This document shows, piece by piece, positions 17,011-26,739 of a DNA stretch of 64,000 nucleotides (within the stretch, counting starts at the first letter, position 1; each line of letters opens with the position of its first letter). The notes below the pieces were generated by a model. That model ran no database searches. It saw only the letters and a program-made list of their open reading frames with translations, and was not told the origin of the DNA. The position numbers and the translations under genes were made by a program. Source of the stretch: Funiculus sociatus GB2-C1 (lineage in GTDB: Bacteria; Cyanobacteriota; Cyanobacteriia; Cyanobacteriales; FACHB-T130); NCBI RefSeq assembly GCF_039962115.1, contig NZ_JAMPKJ010000001.1, positions 186,001 to 250,000 on the forward strand. The letters are read 5' to 3'.

Positions 17011-17891
17011 GCTTCATCCTTGAGAGGTTCATCTGGGATAAATTTTTCGATGGCATTTAGTAGAAGCACGATTAAACCCAACATACAGGCAGAATAAACG
17101 TCACCGCCCCACCCTTCGTGCAGCCACTCAAAAGCGTGGTCTTGACCTGTGCCATGAAAGAAAGTCAGCAGGGTATTGCGGACGATATTACCACTGACGC
17201 TGATGGCGATCGCACCAACTAACAACAACATTGTCGTCCGGCGAGAAATCCATGCACCAGTCCAGTACAGCAACAACATAGCTACATAAAGACTGGTGAA
17301 CAACATCTTAAGCCCCGCACAAAAAGGCGCAACTTCCACAATTCGTCCACCGACGTACAAGTAAATTTGCTCGACGGTGACATTCATCCCAAATTGATTC
17401 AGAATAAAGCCAGCTGTCCCAGCAATAAATTCCTGTAAGGGCAAGGTATAGGGAGCAAGCAGGTAGGGAATTTGGGTTGGTGTTGCTAGAAAGATGAACA
17501 ACAGTGGGAAACTTTGAAGTTTCAAGCCTGGTACTCCTTTCAGCCACAGGCAAAGCCCGGTTAATACAGCCGGAAAAGATAAATTTACCAGGTCAGGTAT
17601 CCTACTGAGATACAATGCTCCTCCCAATCCCAGCAATGCGGCACCGAAGAGATTATTTTTGTCTGGCAATTGTTGCCACTGCTGTCGTTGCGTCCAGATA
17701 ATATAGGCGGCGAAAGGTAAACCGATTAGACCGTGGCTGTAATATTCATGTTCAATGCTGATGTTTTTGTGCAGCCAGCCATCGTACCAGTACCAGATTA
17801 GGGGAGCGTACAATATCACCAGTAGACCGATGATGGCTGTCTCTACTAAGTAGCGTTCGATGGCAATGGGATTTTTTCGTTCAATGTGCAT
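17007..17891 (-). CDS. Cyanoexosortase B
   Basis: 294 residues with about eight membrane helices. The exosortase/archaeosortase catalytic triad is present: Cys191 in EVAPFCAGLKM, Arg238 in SGNIVRNTLL, His258 in AFEWLHEGWGGDVYS. Exosortases cleave proteins at C-terminal PEP-CTERM-type sorting signals and probably attach them to surface polysaccharide. The adjacent associated protein and the export genes downstream are the usual setting. No protein with a PEP-CTERM tail is encoded in the window, so substrates lie elsewhere. A- versus B-type is judged from the neighbour and remembered similarity. Confidence 0.85.
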   Translation of the reverse strand: MHIERKNPIAIERYLVETAIIGLLVILYAPLIWYWYDGWLHKNISIEHEYYSHGLIGLPFAAYIIWTQRQQWQQLPDKNNLFGAALLGLGGALYLSRIPDLVNLSFPAVLTGLCLWLKGVPGLKLQSFPLLFIFLATPTQIPYLLAPYTLPLQEFIAGTAGFILNQFGMNVTVEQIYLYVGGRIVEVAPFCAGLKMLFTSLYVAMLLLYWTGAWISRRTTMLLLVGAIAISVSGNIVRNTLLTFFHGTGQDHAFEWLHEGWGGDVYSACMLGLIVLLLNAIEKFIPDEPLKDEA

Positions 17892-17920
17892 GATTTTACT
17901 TTGTTAGTTATTTTCTTTTT

Positions 17921-17979
17921 TTTTAACGCAAAAAATGCAAAGTTATTCTCTGCCTACCTTTGCATTTTTTGCGTTAAAA
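17921..17979. repeat. Perfect 22-base inverted repeat between aminotransferase and exosortase genes
   Basis: Positions 17921-17942 and 17958-17979 are exact reverse complements around a 15-base loop. The stem has T and A runs at both ends and could terminate transcription from the aminotransferase gene, which ends 14 bases away. Confidence 0.75.
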
Positions 17980-17992
17980 TTCATGATTTTTT

Positions 17993-19132
17993 CTAAACAC
18001 AGAGGCTGTGCAAGGCATCAACGACTTGATGGATTTGGGTGTCGCTTATGCCGGGATACATGGGTAAGGATAAAATTTCTTGGGCTAGGGTTTCGGCTTG
18101 GGGGAAGTCTCCCATGCGATAACCCAAATTCTCAAAGGCTGGTTGAAGATGGCAGGGTATGGGGTAGTGGATTCCAGTTTGAATGCCGATGGCTGCTAGT
18201 TTGTCTTGGATGGTTTGCCTGTCGAGGGGGCAGGGTTCGGTAATCCGGACGACGTAAAGGTGATAAATGTGACCTTTGCCGCTTTGGTTTTGCATGGGGA
18301 AAATTCCCATGCTACGCAGTGGTTCCAGTAAGGTGTCGTATTTGGCAGCAGCTTGGTTGCGTGAGGAGTTCCAGTCGGCAAGATGGGGGAGTTTGATGTT
18401 GAGTACGGCTGCTTGTAGGGTATCGAGCCGGCTATTGGTTCCCGGTTCGGTGTGATAATATTTGCGGGGGGAACCGTAGTTGCGGAGACTTCGCATTTTC
18501 TGCGCCACTGCTTCATCGTTAGTAATAACCATGCCTCCATCCCCCAATGCGCCTAAGTTTTTACTGGGGTAGAAGCTAAAGGCTGCTGCTTTGCCAACGG
18601 AACCACCGCGATAACCTTCTCTTTCAGCTAGGTGTGCTTGGGCTGCGTCTTCAAATACGATTAGGTTATGGGCATCGGCAAAGTCTAGCAATTGGCGCGG
18701 CGATACCATTTGTCCGTAGAGATGTACAGGAATTATTGCCTTGGTTTGGGGAGTAATGGCTTTTTCTGCGGCTTTGAGGTCAATTAAGGCGGTTTGGGGG
18801 TCGCAATCAACTAAAATCGGTTTGGCACCAGCGCGGATAACGCCAATCAAGGTGGCGATGAAGGTGTTGGTAGGTAAGATTACTTCGTCACCAGTACCAA
18901 TGCCACAGGCTTCTAATCCGAGAGCGATCGCATCTGTTCCCGAAGCTACCCCAATACCATAAGATACTCCGCTGTGTGACGCAAACGCCGCCTCAAACTC
19001 AGCTACAGCCTTACCTAGTATAAAATCTCCCCGCTGGATTACACCCCGCACTGCCTCTTCCATCTGAGTTTGAATTGGCTGGTGCTGAAGCTGAAGATCC
19101 ACAAAGGGAATTGTTGTAGTTGTAATGTTCAT
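17993..19132 (-). CDS. DegT/DnrJ/EryC1/StrS-family PLP aminotransferase
   Basis: 379 residues, full length. These enzymes transfer an amino group from glutamate or glutamine to a keto-sugar nucleotide. The PLP lysine is Lys191 in SFYPSKNLGALGDGG; other marks are GVASGTDAIALGLEA (phosphate-binding loop), ILPTNTFIAT and VFEDAAQAHLA. It probably supplies an amino-deoxy sugar for the surface polysaccharide made by neighbouring genes; the exact sugar is unknown. It lies about 100 bases upstream of the cyanoexosortase on the same strand, separated by a strong hairpin. Confidence 0.9.
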   Translation of the reverse strand: MNITTTTIPFVDLQLQHQPIQTQMEEAVRGVIQRGDFILGKAVAEFEAAFASHSGVSYGIGVASGTDAIALGLEACGIGTGDEVILPTNTFIATLIGVIRAGAKPILVDCDPQTALIDLKAAEKAITPQTKAIIPVHLYGQMVSPRQLLDFADAHNLIVFEDAAQAHLAEREGYRGGSVGKAAAFSFYPSKNLGALGDGGMVITNDEAVAQKMRSLRNYGSPRKYYHTEPGTNSRLDTLQAAVLNIKLPHLADWNSSRNQAAAKYDTLLEPLRSMGIFPMQNQSGKGHIYHLYVVRITEPCPLDRQTIQDKLAAIGIQTGIHYPIPCHLQPAFENLGYRMGDFPQAETLAQEILSLPMYPGISDTQIHQVVDALHSLCV

Positions 19133-19390
19133 GGCGTTGGGGAATTAATGTTAGGGGTAGTTCTAGAAACAATTTTCCTGAAGATCCCTGATAATCTGCC
19201 ATACTAATGCGTTTGGCTGTATCTATAGCGCTTGTTGAGCGGAAGGCTTACTTTTTTAGAGTAAGTTTTTTACTGTTTGCTCAGCTAAATACCAGTTTAA
19301 GCCATACTCCTACTTCATAAATGAAGATAAAGTAAAGCTTTTTACATTGACAAGATTAACCAAATCAGCATTAAATCATCTCAACTAATT

Positions 19391-20359
19391 TTAATCAATA
19401 TTTATTTTCGAGGTATTTAAAGATATTTTCCAAATATAAAAAGGGCTAATTAGACTATTAGTAAGAAGCTCCATCTGACAAGCTGCTATAAGATCGTCTT
19501 TTATTGCCATTTTGTATTTTATTGAATGGAATAATATTTTACGAATATCGTTAAGCATATAGGCAAAAAAAGCTAGAGGTCTTTGCCAAGGTTTAACGCT
19601 GAGCATCCGAGTCCGGTGGCGACTCAAACCAATGCCGCGACATAGTTTGATGAGATATTCTTTCTCTAAACGCCAGTGAGGTATGCGATGGTAAAGACAC
19701 ATTTGGGGGTTATACCAAATTTCCCATCCAGCTTGTTGAATATGTAACAGCGCTTCCAAATCTTCTCCGGCAAGCATACTATCTCCAATTCGCCCATGAA
19801 GAATAAACTCCTGGGGAACATTTTCCAGCCAAGCTTGGCGACGTACAACTAATCCAGCCCCAGGCGGCAATAACTTTTTGTGTGGTTCGTATAGCAGAGC
19901 ATTTGCACCTCTGTCAGTTACTGCCAGTAGTGGCGCAATTCTCTCAAAGTTTTCTGGGGGTGTAATTTCAAATTCGCCATAAATGCGGCTGCCATAACCG
20001 CCAACTTTCGGGCGATCACGCCCAAAATTGTAGGCTCCCCAAACCCATGTCGGTGTCGGTAAGTTATCGTCATCCAGAAACCCAACAAATGTGCCTTTGG
20101 CTTCTTGGACTGCACGTTGGCGGGCAAAAGCTAATCCTTGGCGGGGTTCAAAACAATACTTCAAAGGAAAAACTTCTATCCAGTTGGATTGGTAGTCTTT
20201 AACGACTTTTGCTGTATTGTCAGTGCTGTTATTGTCAATAACCAGAATTTCCCAGATAAAGTTCTGGGTGTGAGTTTGCGATCGCAATCTGTCCAGAACT
20301 TCCGGTAAGCGGGTTTCCCCGTTATAGGTCGGGATGGCGACTGTAAAATCAACTAACAT
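19391..20359 (-). CDS. hpsE: Family 2 glycosyltransferase, HpsE-like
   Basis: 322 residues, GT-A fold: VAIPTYNGETRLPEVLDRLR at the start, the nucleotide-sugar-binding DNNSTDNT, the metal-binding GFLDDDNLP, and an acceptor-region AGEDLEALLHI (ED catalytic-base position). The C-terminus is basic and amphipathic, consistent with membrane association. Length and motifs fit HpsE, a glycosyltransferase for the polysaccharide secreted by motile hormogonia in Nostoc. Other hps genes are not in the window, so the symbol is tentative. It may equally serve the local exopolysaccharide. Confidence 0.6.
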   Translation of the reverse strand: MLVDFTVAIPTYNGETRLPEVLDRLRSQTHTQNFIWEILVIDNNSTDNTAKVVKDYQSNWIEVFPLKYCFEPRQGLAFARQRAVQEAKGTFVGFLDDDNLPTPTWVWGAYNFGRDRPKVGGYGSRIYGEFEITPPENFERIAPLLAVTDRGANALLYEPHKKLLPPGAGLVVRRQAWLENVPQEFILHGRIGDSMLAGEDLEALLHIQQAGWEIWYNPQMCLYHRIPHWRLEKEYLIKLCRGIGLSRHRTRMLSVKPWQRPLAFFAYMLNDIRKILFHSIKYKMAIKDDLIAACQMELLTNSLISPFYIWKISLNTSKINID

Positions 20360-20949
20360 CCTCTTTCAGAAAATCTCATATAAGGGGTCTTCCTTCAGAG
20401 GTATTACATCCCTCTGCTGGGTGATGTTCCTCTATGTCTCTAAGTATGCCCGAAAATAATGGTTAAAGTAGCAACCCGATGAGTAAAAATCTAGCAATGC
20501 AAATTGCCAACATTGTAGACAATTGCTGCCCCCCGCCCAGGAAACCGCAGTAACTTAAAACAAATCTTAAATATCTTTAGACAGCACTTCTCAATTTCAA
20601 AGATCAATCGCGATCGCCATCGGTCGCAAATCGACCCTCAAAATGTGGCTGGGAGGTTGAAGGAAATTGATGCCACGATTAAACTGAGTCTTGTTATTCA
20701 CCTAGAGGCGTTAGGTAAGCTTAGGGTATGCTTCGGACGCGACACGTTTAACCGAGTGTAACTGGACTGATGGCGGCGGAAATTCCAGATTGCGATCGCC
20801 AGAACTGCACAAGCGATCGCAGTACGATTCATCACAATCCCTCTATGGCAACTTATGGCGAGATAATCGCACCATTAAACTCAGTAAAGCGGGCAGCATC
20901 AGCTAATCATCTGGGTGAGGGTGTCTGTTGAAAACCCTAAAACTAAACC
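20360..20949. other. 590-base intergenic region
   Basis: Divergent spacer between the glycosyltransferase and carbamoyltransferase genes. Several GCGATCGC-type sites occur (about 20605, 20795, 20815). No coding frame, long hairpin or recognised promoter was found. Confidence 0.4.
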
Positions 20950-21891
20950 ATGAGCATTCAGGTGGAAACGACTGTAAATAGTATTCTCTCCGTTTTGCAG
21001 CTTCCGATGCAGCAGGTAGAAGAAATTGTTGCCCTTGCACATAGGATTCTAGAAAATAATTTGCTTCCTCAGCAATTTAACCTACAGCCTAAGCGAATTG
21101 TTGGCTTAATCTTTGAACAGCCTAGTCATCGAACTAAAAATTCCTTTTCTTCAGCAGCTATGTGGCTGGGTGCTAATATTCTTGATTTATCCGACAGCTA
21201 CAGAGATAGCCGCTTAAGGGGTGAATCTCTCAGTGATTTTTGCCATACAGCTGAATGTTATGTCGATTGTTTAGTGGTTCGTTCTTCCAACTCGGAATTA
21301 ATTACCCAAATCAACGAACTGGTAAAAATTCCGGTCATCAATGCTGGAAATGGCCATAACGAACATCCGACTCAGGCTATAGCAGATTTTTCCGTAATCC
21401 AGAAGAATTGTCCTGACCTCAAAAATTTAAAAATATCTTTGATTGGTTGCTTACAAACAAGCCGTTGTGCTAATTCACTTGCTTTATTGTTAGCACCATT
21501 GCAACCTAGAATTTTGATGATTTGTCCCAGTGAGTTAGCACTGAAGCAAGAATATCAATCCATTGCCCAAAATCGCGGTGCTACATTTCAGCACAGCCTT
21601 AGCCTGTCAGATGCACTAAATGATGACGTACTATATTTTACTGGCGGTACATTCTTAGAGGATTTCACCGATATTTCAGAATATGAACGCTATCATCAAT
21701 GGTTTACCTTCCCATTGGCATTTCTCAAGGATTTGTCACCCCAAGCAACGATCCTTCACCCTTTACCTCGTGGGTGTGAGTTGTCAAGTGATGTAGATAA
21801 TGACAGGCGAGTAGGCATATTCGATCAGGTACGCCACGGGCTTGCGGTTCGCAAAGCGATTCTTGCTAATTTGCTGGGCGCGATGCCATAA
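20950..21891 (+). CDS. Aspartate/ornithine carbamoyltransferase-family protein, divergent
   Basis: 313 residues, the full length of a catalytic chain. The carbamoyl-phosphate site is present as FEQPSHRTKNSF (residues 55-66), with HPTQAIAD (139-146) and HPLPRG (270-275). The C-terminal GLAVRKAILANLL resembles ATCase rather than ornithine transcarbamylase. Departures: His60 follows the Ser of the SxRT motif, and the 80s loop that supplies Ser and Lys in PyrB reads DSRLRGESLSD. No pyrimidine or arginine genes are nearby. It is either a divergent PyrB or a carbamoyltransferase for another amine; the second-substrate site cannot be assigned by eye. Confidence 0.75.
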   Translation: MSIQVETTVNSILSVLQLPMQQVEEIVALAHRILENNLLPQQFNLQPKRIVGLIFEQPSHRTKNSFSSAAMWLGANILDLSDSYRDSRLRGESLSDFCHTAECYVDCLVVRSSNSELITQINELVKIPVINAGNGHNEHPTQAIADFSVIQKNCPDLKNLKISLIGCLQTSRCANSLALLLAPLQPRILMICPSELALKQEYQSIAQNRGATFQHSLSLSDALNDDVLYFTGGTFLEDFTDISEYERYHQWFTFPLAFLKDLSPQATILHPLPRGCELSSDVDNDRRVGIFDQVRHGLAVRKAILANLLGAMP

Positions 21892-21956
21892 AAAAATCGC
21901 ATTGAAGAGAATTGAATTGCGTGATTTGGATGGCTCACCCGCGCGCCGAAAGCACT

Positions 21957-22523
21957 TCACCAAACTTTATTCAAATTCAACTCAAATCCTGGCAACACAT
22001 CCTCGCCAGATACAGTTGTGGGAGAGTGGAACACCTGTACATTTTGCCCTGGACGATAAATTTCCACTTGCTTAGTTTTCGGGTCAATCAGCCATCCTAA
22101 GCGAACGCCGTTGTCAATATATTCCTGCATCTTTTCTTGCAGCTTTTTGAGAGAATCACTACTAGAGCGCAATTCCACCACAAAATCAGGGGAAAGGTGG
22201 GAAAACTCTCGCTGCTCCTCTTCAGTCAGAGCTTCCCACCGCTCATTACTCACCCAGCTGGCATCCGGCGACTTGACAGCTCCATTAAGCAGGGTAAACC
22301 CGGTTGAGGACTCAAAAGTTACACCCAAGCCCGTCTCTCGATTCCACAGCCAAAGTTCGCCATAAAGGTCGCCGTTCCGCTTGCCTGTCCAGGGAGTTGT
22401 TGGGGGCATGAAAATGACTTCTCCAGTAGCTGCGCGTTCCATTCGCAAGTCTTGATTCGCTTGACAAAGTTCAACAAACCCCTCAGATGTCAGGTGGGGA
22501 ATATTCAGCGTGATGGCGTTCAT
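21957..22523 (-). CDS. Uma2-family (DUF820) endonuclease-like protein
   Basis: 188 residues with the PD-(D/E)XK-like fold typical of this family, hugely expanded in cyanobacteria. Visible motifs: SPDASWVSNERWEAL (catalytic Asp), DFVVELRSSSDSL (catalytic Glu), LGWLIDPKTKQVEIYRPG (strand with Lys). Full length with no frameshift. Function is unproven; suggestions include DNA cleavage linked to mobile elements. It is the convergent neighbour of the carbamoyltransferase gene. Confidence 0.9.
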   Translation of the reverse strand: MNAITLNIPHLTSEGFVELCQANQDLRMERAATGEVIFMPPTTPWTGKRNGDLYGELWLWNRETGLGVTFESSTGFTLLNGAVKSPDASWVSNERWEALTEEEQREFSHLSPDFVVELRSSSDSLKKLQEKMQEYIDNGVRLGWLIDPKTKQVEIYRPGQNVQVFHSPTTVSGEDVLPGFELNLNKVW

Positions 22524-22768
22524 AGGCTTTCCGGGTTATGCCTGAGTCTGTGAACTCAATTATAAAGGTTGCACAATTTCAGATAACAGTCTCGCCAGGG
22601 AGATGCGATCGCATTTTCACTTCATTCATCAAGCAAAAGTGCGATCGCACTTTGAATTTTTGAACCGCTCTTTAGATGCAAAGGACAAGGCAGAAAGAAA
22701 AAAGAGGCGCGATCACATCTGCAACTTATCCCGCACAGTTTGAGGAAGAGTTCAGTGCGATCGCGTTT

Positions 22769-24766
22769 TTAATGACCTAGCAGTTTATCTCGCAGATGCT
22801 TGATGCGATCGCGATATTTCGCCGCTTCCTCAAATTGCAAATTTTTTGCCGCATCTTTCATCTGTGCTTCCAGTTGAGTAATCAACTCTGGAATATTCTC
22901 TAAAGGCAAATCGTCCGCCTGTTCGTAAATTTCTTCCAACTGTTGAGAATTCAGCCGCCGCGAGACATCTAGGTAAGCCAGAATTGAGTTATTGACTTTT
23001 TTGATAATCGGTTGGGGTGTAATATTGTGCATTCGATTGTACGCACTCTGAATTCCCCGCCGCCGATCAGTTTCGTCAATGGCTTTCATCATGCTATCGG
23101 TGAAATTATCAGCATAGAGAATAGCTTGACCCCGGACGTGACGCGCCGCACGACCAATAGTTTGAATAAGCGATCGCTCTGCGCGTAAGAAACCCTCTTT
23201 ATCAGCATCCAAAATCGCTACCAGAGAGACTTCTGGCAAATCCAAACCCTCTCGCAGCAAGTTAACCCCAATCAGCACATCAAACTTACCCTCTCGCAAA
23301 TCCTGCAAGATTTCGATCCGCTCAATTGAGTTAATCTCCGAGTGCAAATATCTTACCCGAATCCCCCGATCTTGCAGATACTCCGTCAAATCTTCCGCCA
23401 TCCGCTTAGTTAAAGTGGTGACTAACACCCGTTCGCGCTTGTCAATCCGATCTTTAATCTCACCCAGCAAATCGTCAATTTGTCCTTCCGTTGGACGCAC
23501 AAAAATTTCTGGATCGAGTACGCCAGTCGGACGGATCACCTGTTGTACTACCCGATCCTCTGACTGTTCCATCTCCCAGTTACCGGGAGTCGCAGAAACA
23601 AAAATACACTGATTCACCTTCTCCCAGAACTCCTCTGACTTCAGGGGACGGTTATCAGCAGCGCTGGGGAGGCGAAAACCATGCTCAATCAGCACCTTTT
23701 TTCGTGCTTGGTCGCCATTGTACATCCCCCGGATTTGCGGGACGCTAACGTGAGATTCATCCACCACCAACAGCCAGTCTTTGGGAAAATAATCAATCAA
23801 AGACTCTGGCGGTTCTCCCGCACGACGACCTGCTAAATGTCGGGAGTAGTTCTCAACGCCGTTGCAATATCCTACTTCCCGTAACATTTCCAAATCGTAG
23901 CGAGTGCGCTGATCTAATCGTTGCGCCTCTAGTAATTTCCCGGCTTTTTCTAATTCTTCCAGCCGATCCTTGAGTTCTTGTTCAATATCGTTGCAAGCTG
24001 CTTCGAGTCTGTCTTCTGGGGTGACAAAGTGACGCGCTGGATATACATTCAAAGCATCCATGCTCTGAAGAATTTCGCCTGTCACCGGGTCAACGTAGCG
24101 AATCGCATCAATCTCATCCCCAAAAAATTCTACCCGGATAATTCGGTCTTCGTAAGCGGGGCCAATTTCCAAGACATCACCCCGAACGCGGAAACGTCCT
24201 CGTCCGATTTCCATGTCGTTGCGACTGTATTGCACTGAGGCTAAGTCTCGCAACAACTCGCGTTGATTGACTTCCATTCCCATTTTTAGGGGAATCGCGG
24301 CTTTCAGGTATTCCGAGGGAATCCCCAAACCATAAATACAGCTGATGGAAGCAACGACGATAACATCTCGGCGTTCAAAAAGCGATCGCGTCGCCGAATG
24401 TCGCAGCATATCAATCTCGTCGTTGATCGCCGCACTCTTCTCTATATATGTGTCGGTTACGGGAATATATGCTTCTGGCTGATAGTAGTCGTAGTAACTG
24501 ACGAAATACTCCACCGCGTTATGGGGAAAGAATTCCCGCAACTCATTACACAGTTGTGCGGCTAAGGTTTTGTTGTGCGCCAGCACTAGCGTTGGCTTGG
24601 CTACTTTGTCAATAACCGCTGCTACTGAGAATGTTTTTCCGGTTCCCGTCGCTCCCAGTAGGGTTTGGAAGCGATCGCCTCTTTGTACGCCTTGAGTCAG
24701 TTGCGCGATCGCTTGCGGCTGATCGCCTGTCGGTTTAAAGGGAGCTTCCAGACAAAATTGCGCCAT
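22769..24766 (-). CDS. uvrB: Excinuclease ABC subunit B
   Basis: 665 residues, the standard length. The DEAD-like helicase core is complete: Walker A GATGTGKT near the N-terminus, beta-hairpin [12 protein letters not shown], Walker B VVDESHVS, motif [18 protein letters not shown], motif [15 protein letters not shown] domain at the C-terminus (about 625-660) includes [16 protein letters not shown] for contacts with UvrA or UvrC. UvrB verifies damage and loads UvrC in nucleotide excision repair. It is a stand-alone gene, as is usual in cyanobacteria. The upstream 245 bases toward Uma2 hold several GCGATCGC sites and no gene. Confidence 0.98.
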   Translation of the reverse strand: MAQFCLEAPFKPTGDQPQAIAQLTQGVQRGDRFQTLLGATGTGKTFSVAAVIDKVAKPTLVLAHNKTLAAQLCNELREFFPHNAVEYFVSYYDYYQPEAYIPVTDTYIEKSAAINDEIDMLRHSATRSLFERRDVIVVASISCIYGLGIPSEYLKAAIPLKMGMEVNQRELLRDLASVQYSRNDMEIGRGRFRVRGDVLEIGPAYEDRIIRVEFFGDEIDAIRYVDPVTGEILQSMDALNVYPARHFVTPEDRLEAACNDIEQELKDRLEELEKAGKLLEAQRLDQRTRYDLEMLREVGYCNGVENYSRHLAGRRAGEPPESLIDYFPKDWLLVVDESHVSVPQIRGMYNGDQARKKVLIEHGFRLPSAADNRPLKSEEFWEKVNQCIFVSATPGNWEMEQSEDRVVQQVIRPTGVLDPEIFVRPTEGQIDDLLGEIKDRIDKRERVLVTTLTKRMAEDLTEYLQDRGIRVRYLHSEINSIERIEILQDLREGKFDVLIGVNLLREGLDLPEVSLVAILDADKEGFLRAERSLIQTIGRAARHVRGQAILYADNFTDSMMKAIDETDRRRGIQSAYNRMHNITPQPIIKKVNNSILAYLDVSRRLNSQQLEEIYEQADDLPLENIPELITQLEAQMKDAAKNLQFEEAAKYRDRIKHLRDKLLGH

Positions 24767-25112
24767 ACAGTGTTAAAAAAATCACTTTTTGTGCAAAGGG
24801 AGTCTTAGCGATCGCTAGACACCACTCTCTTATGGTAGCTATTTGCTCAGTCGATGCTGGGAAGTGGAAGGGACTGGGGATTAGGAACTGGGGACTGGGG
24901 ATTGGGAAAAAGCCTTACTTCCTCACCAATTCCTCATCCTCAGTCCTTTTTTAATAATTTTTTACCATTGATATTTTCTATGTACAACCATCAAAATATC
25001 TATAGTTTTCTATGTTTTTTTAAATTAAACTCAGATTAACAGGATGAATCCAAACTTCGGAATTTTTCTACATTATTGGCGCAGTCACTTAACAATTGAG
25101 AGGCGTGGAATC
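24767..25112. repeat. Intergenic region with GGGGACT/GGGGATT short repeats
   Basis: About 24865-24910 contains GGGACTGGGGATTAGG-type heptamers, mirrored by CCTCACCAATTCCTCATCCTCAGTCC at 24918-24945, forming a weak hairpin. The rest is AT-rich and probably holds the promoter of the next gene. Confidence 0.6.
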
Positions 25113-25580
25113 ATGAGCATTACCAGCACTGCTAAAGTGAAAAATCCTACCCAACCTAAGATTGCCAATCCTAAACTTAACGAAGAAACCACAGTTCAAG
25201 TCGATAATGTTAAAATTCAGGAAAGCCAAAATCTGAATAGAGACAATAAGACGAAAGTCATTCCTTTACCCGCGTCAGGCGAATCCTCAGATTCCAATCA
25301 CCTAACAATTCCAGGTAACTTTCAAATTTCTGACACAATTAATCTGGCGGGTATTCGTCCAATTGCTTCCAGCGATTTGCGAGTTCTTGAAACAGTCAAT
25401 CTGGCGGGAGTTCGTCCAATTGCGTCAAGTAACCTGCAAGTTTCTGAAACCATCTCCTTGATGGGACGTCCAATTACCTCCAGTAACCTGCAAGTTTCTG
25501 AAACGATTTTAATGTCTGGTCTTCGTCCAATCGCTTCAAACTATAGCGAGGATGACATTCTTATTGGTTATCTGGATTAA
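25113..25580 (+). CDS. Unrecognised repeat protein with RPI(A/T)SSNLQV units
   Basis: 155 residues from ATG 25113, preferred because GAGAGGCG lies upstream; an in-frame ATG at 25044 would add 23 residues. The N-terminal half is polar and low-complexity. The C-terminal half has four tandem units of about 18-19 residues, each ending in RPI: NLAGIRPIASSDLRV, NLAGVRPIASSNLQV, LMGRPITSSNLQV, MSGLRPIAS. There is no signal peptide or membrane segment. The tail SEDDILIGYLD is acidic. I recall similar repeats in other cyanobacterial hypotheticals but no named family. A good terminator follows. Confidence 0.6.
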   Translation: MSITSTAKVKNPTQPKIANPKLNEETTVQVDNVKIQESQNLNRDNKTKVIPLPASGESSDSNHLTIPGNFQISDTINLAGIRPIASSDLRVLETVNLAGVRPIASSNLQVSETISLMGRPITSSNLQVSETILMSGLRPIASNYSEDDILIGYLD

Positions 25581-25604
25581 ACCAGAAAGTAATAGTTACC
25601 TCTT

Positions 25605-25638
25605 TAAAAACCCGGTTTGCTAAAGAAACCGGGTTTTT
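25605..25638 (+). terminator. Intrinsic terminator
   Basis: AAAAACCCGGTTT pairs with AAACCGGGTTTTT around a 7-base loop, 25 bases after the repeat-protein stop. Strong stem and T tract. Confidence 0.9.
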
Positions 25639-25891
25639 AATATCTACAATTGAATAATTATGCAGACGCTGCTGTGTGAGAATTGAGCTGACATCTATCT
25701 TGGGAAATATTAATTAATCAGCCTTTGAGCATATATAAAGAGTAAGAAATATTGATCCCCACCTAGTATGTCTGGCGACAGAAGGCTATGTAAAAATTTT
25801 CAGATACATTTAATACATAAGCAAAAAGATAGCGGTGTAAAATCAACGCATCTTCAAATAAAAGCTGTAAAAAAAAATAGGGAGAAGGAAA

Positions 25892-26080
25892 ATGAGTGTA
25901 GAAGATAGAGCAAAAGCAACTGGCAAAAATATTGAAGGGAAAGCCCAAGAAGCACTAGGCAATATCACTGGCGATCCAGAAGATAAAGCCGAAGGTAAAT
26001 CTAAGCAAGCTGAGGCTGAAGTTCGCCACACTGGTGAAGACCTCAAAGATAAAGCTAAAGATCTGATCGACCGGGCGTAA
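25892..26080 (+). CDS. CsbD-family stress protein
   Basis: A 62-residue, highly charged, soluble protein with the CsbD pattern: DRAKATGKNIEGKAQEALGN followed by GDPEDKAEGKSKQAEAEVRH and DLKDKAKDLIDRA. CsbD proteins are general-stress proteins of unknown mechanism. A strong GGGAGAAGG precedes the ATG. It begins a run of three small same-strand genes (CsbD, lipoprotein, conserved protein), which suggests a stress-related set. Confidence 0.9.
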   Translation: MSVEDRAKATGKNIEGKAQEALGNITGDPEDKAEGKSKQAEAEVRHTGEDLKDKAKDLIDRA

Positions 26081-26198
26081 GTCTTACTGATGCAGGGTTT
26101 AGGTAGCTGCAAAATTATCTAAGCCCTGCAACAGGATTACCGCCAAGAAAACAACCGATAATTCTTTTAAAACAGCCATTTTTTTTGAGGACAAGCCT

Positions 26199-26639
26199 AT
26201 GAATTTATTTCAAAAAAGCCGAAATTTTTTGACTGCATTAGCCTTGGTATTGGTTCTTACCATTACCACTTCTTGTGCTGGTGCAACTCAGGCTAAGCAA
26301 CCAACTTTACCATCTGCTGCTAATAGCCAAGCCAGTTATCAACTGTTAGAACGCGGTAGCACAGCAGCAGGCCAAGATTTCGGAAATTGGGTTGTGCAGA
26401 CTGCTAAAGGATTGGTTAATGATGCTTACGTGCGAGATAACAACAAATTAGGAGTTGTAATTTCGCCGCAAGTGCGTCCAAATGAAGTTAAGGATTTATC
26501 CAAGTCTTTAGTTCAAGGATTCCACAAGAATTTCCCAAACCAAGATTTAACTGTGTTGATGTATGCCCCTGATAAAAAACTGATTTTGACTGCAAAATAT
26601 GACGTTCAGTCAAAGCAGATTCAGTATCAAGGCGCATAG
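26199..26639 (+). CDS. Putative lipoprotein of unknown function
   Basis: 146 residues. The signal peptide FLTALALVLVLTITTSC ends in a lipobox (TTSC, Cys at about 26), so the mature protein should be lipid-anchored in the periplasm. The mature part (about 40-146) looks like a small alpha/beta domain with LLERGSTAAGQDFGNWVVQT and PDKKLILTAKYDVQSKQIQY. No family is recognised. TGAGGACAA upstream of the ATG is a plausible ribosome-binding site. It lies between the CsbD gene and another small gene. Confidence 0.7.
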   Translation: MNLFQKSRNFLTALALVLVLTITTSCAGATQAKQPTLPSAANSQASYQLLERGSTAAGQDFGNWVVQTAKGLVNDAYVRDNNKLGVVISPQVRPNEVKDLSKSLVQGFHKNFPNQDLTVLMYAPDKKLILTAKYDVQSKQIQYQGA

Positions 26640-26739
26640 TCTAACAGGACATCAAAAACCATCCTTATAGACGCTATAAACCGCGTCTCGACTCAAAATT
26701 TAATAAGTTTTTTCGTGATTGAACCAGGAGATAACAAAA

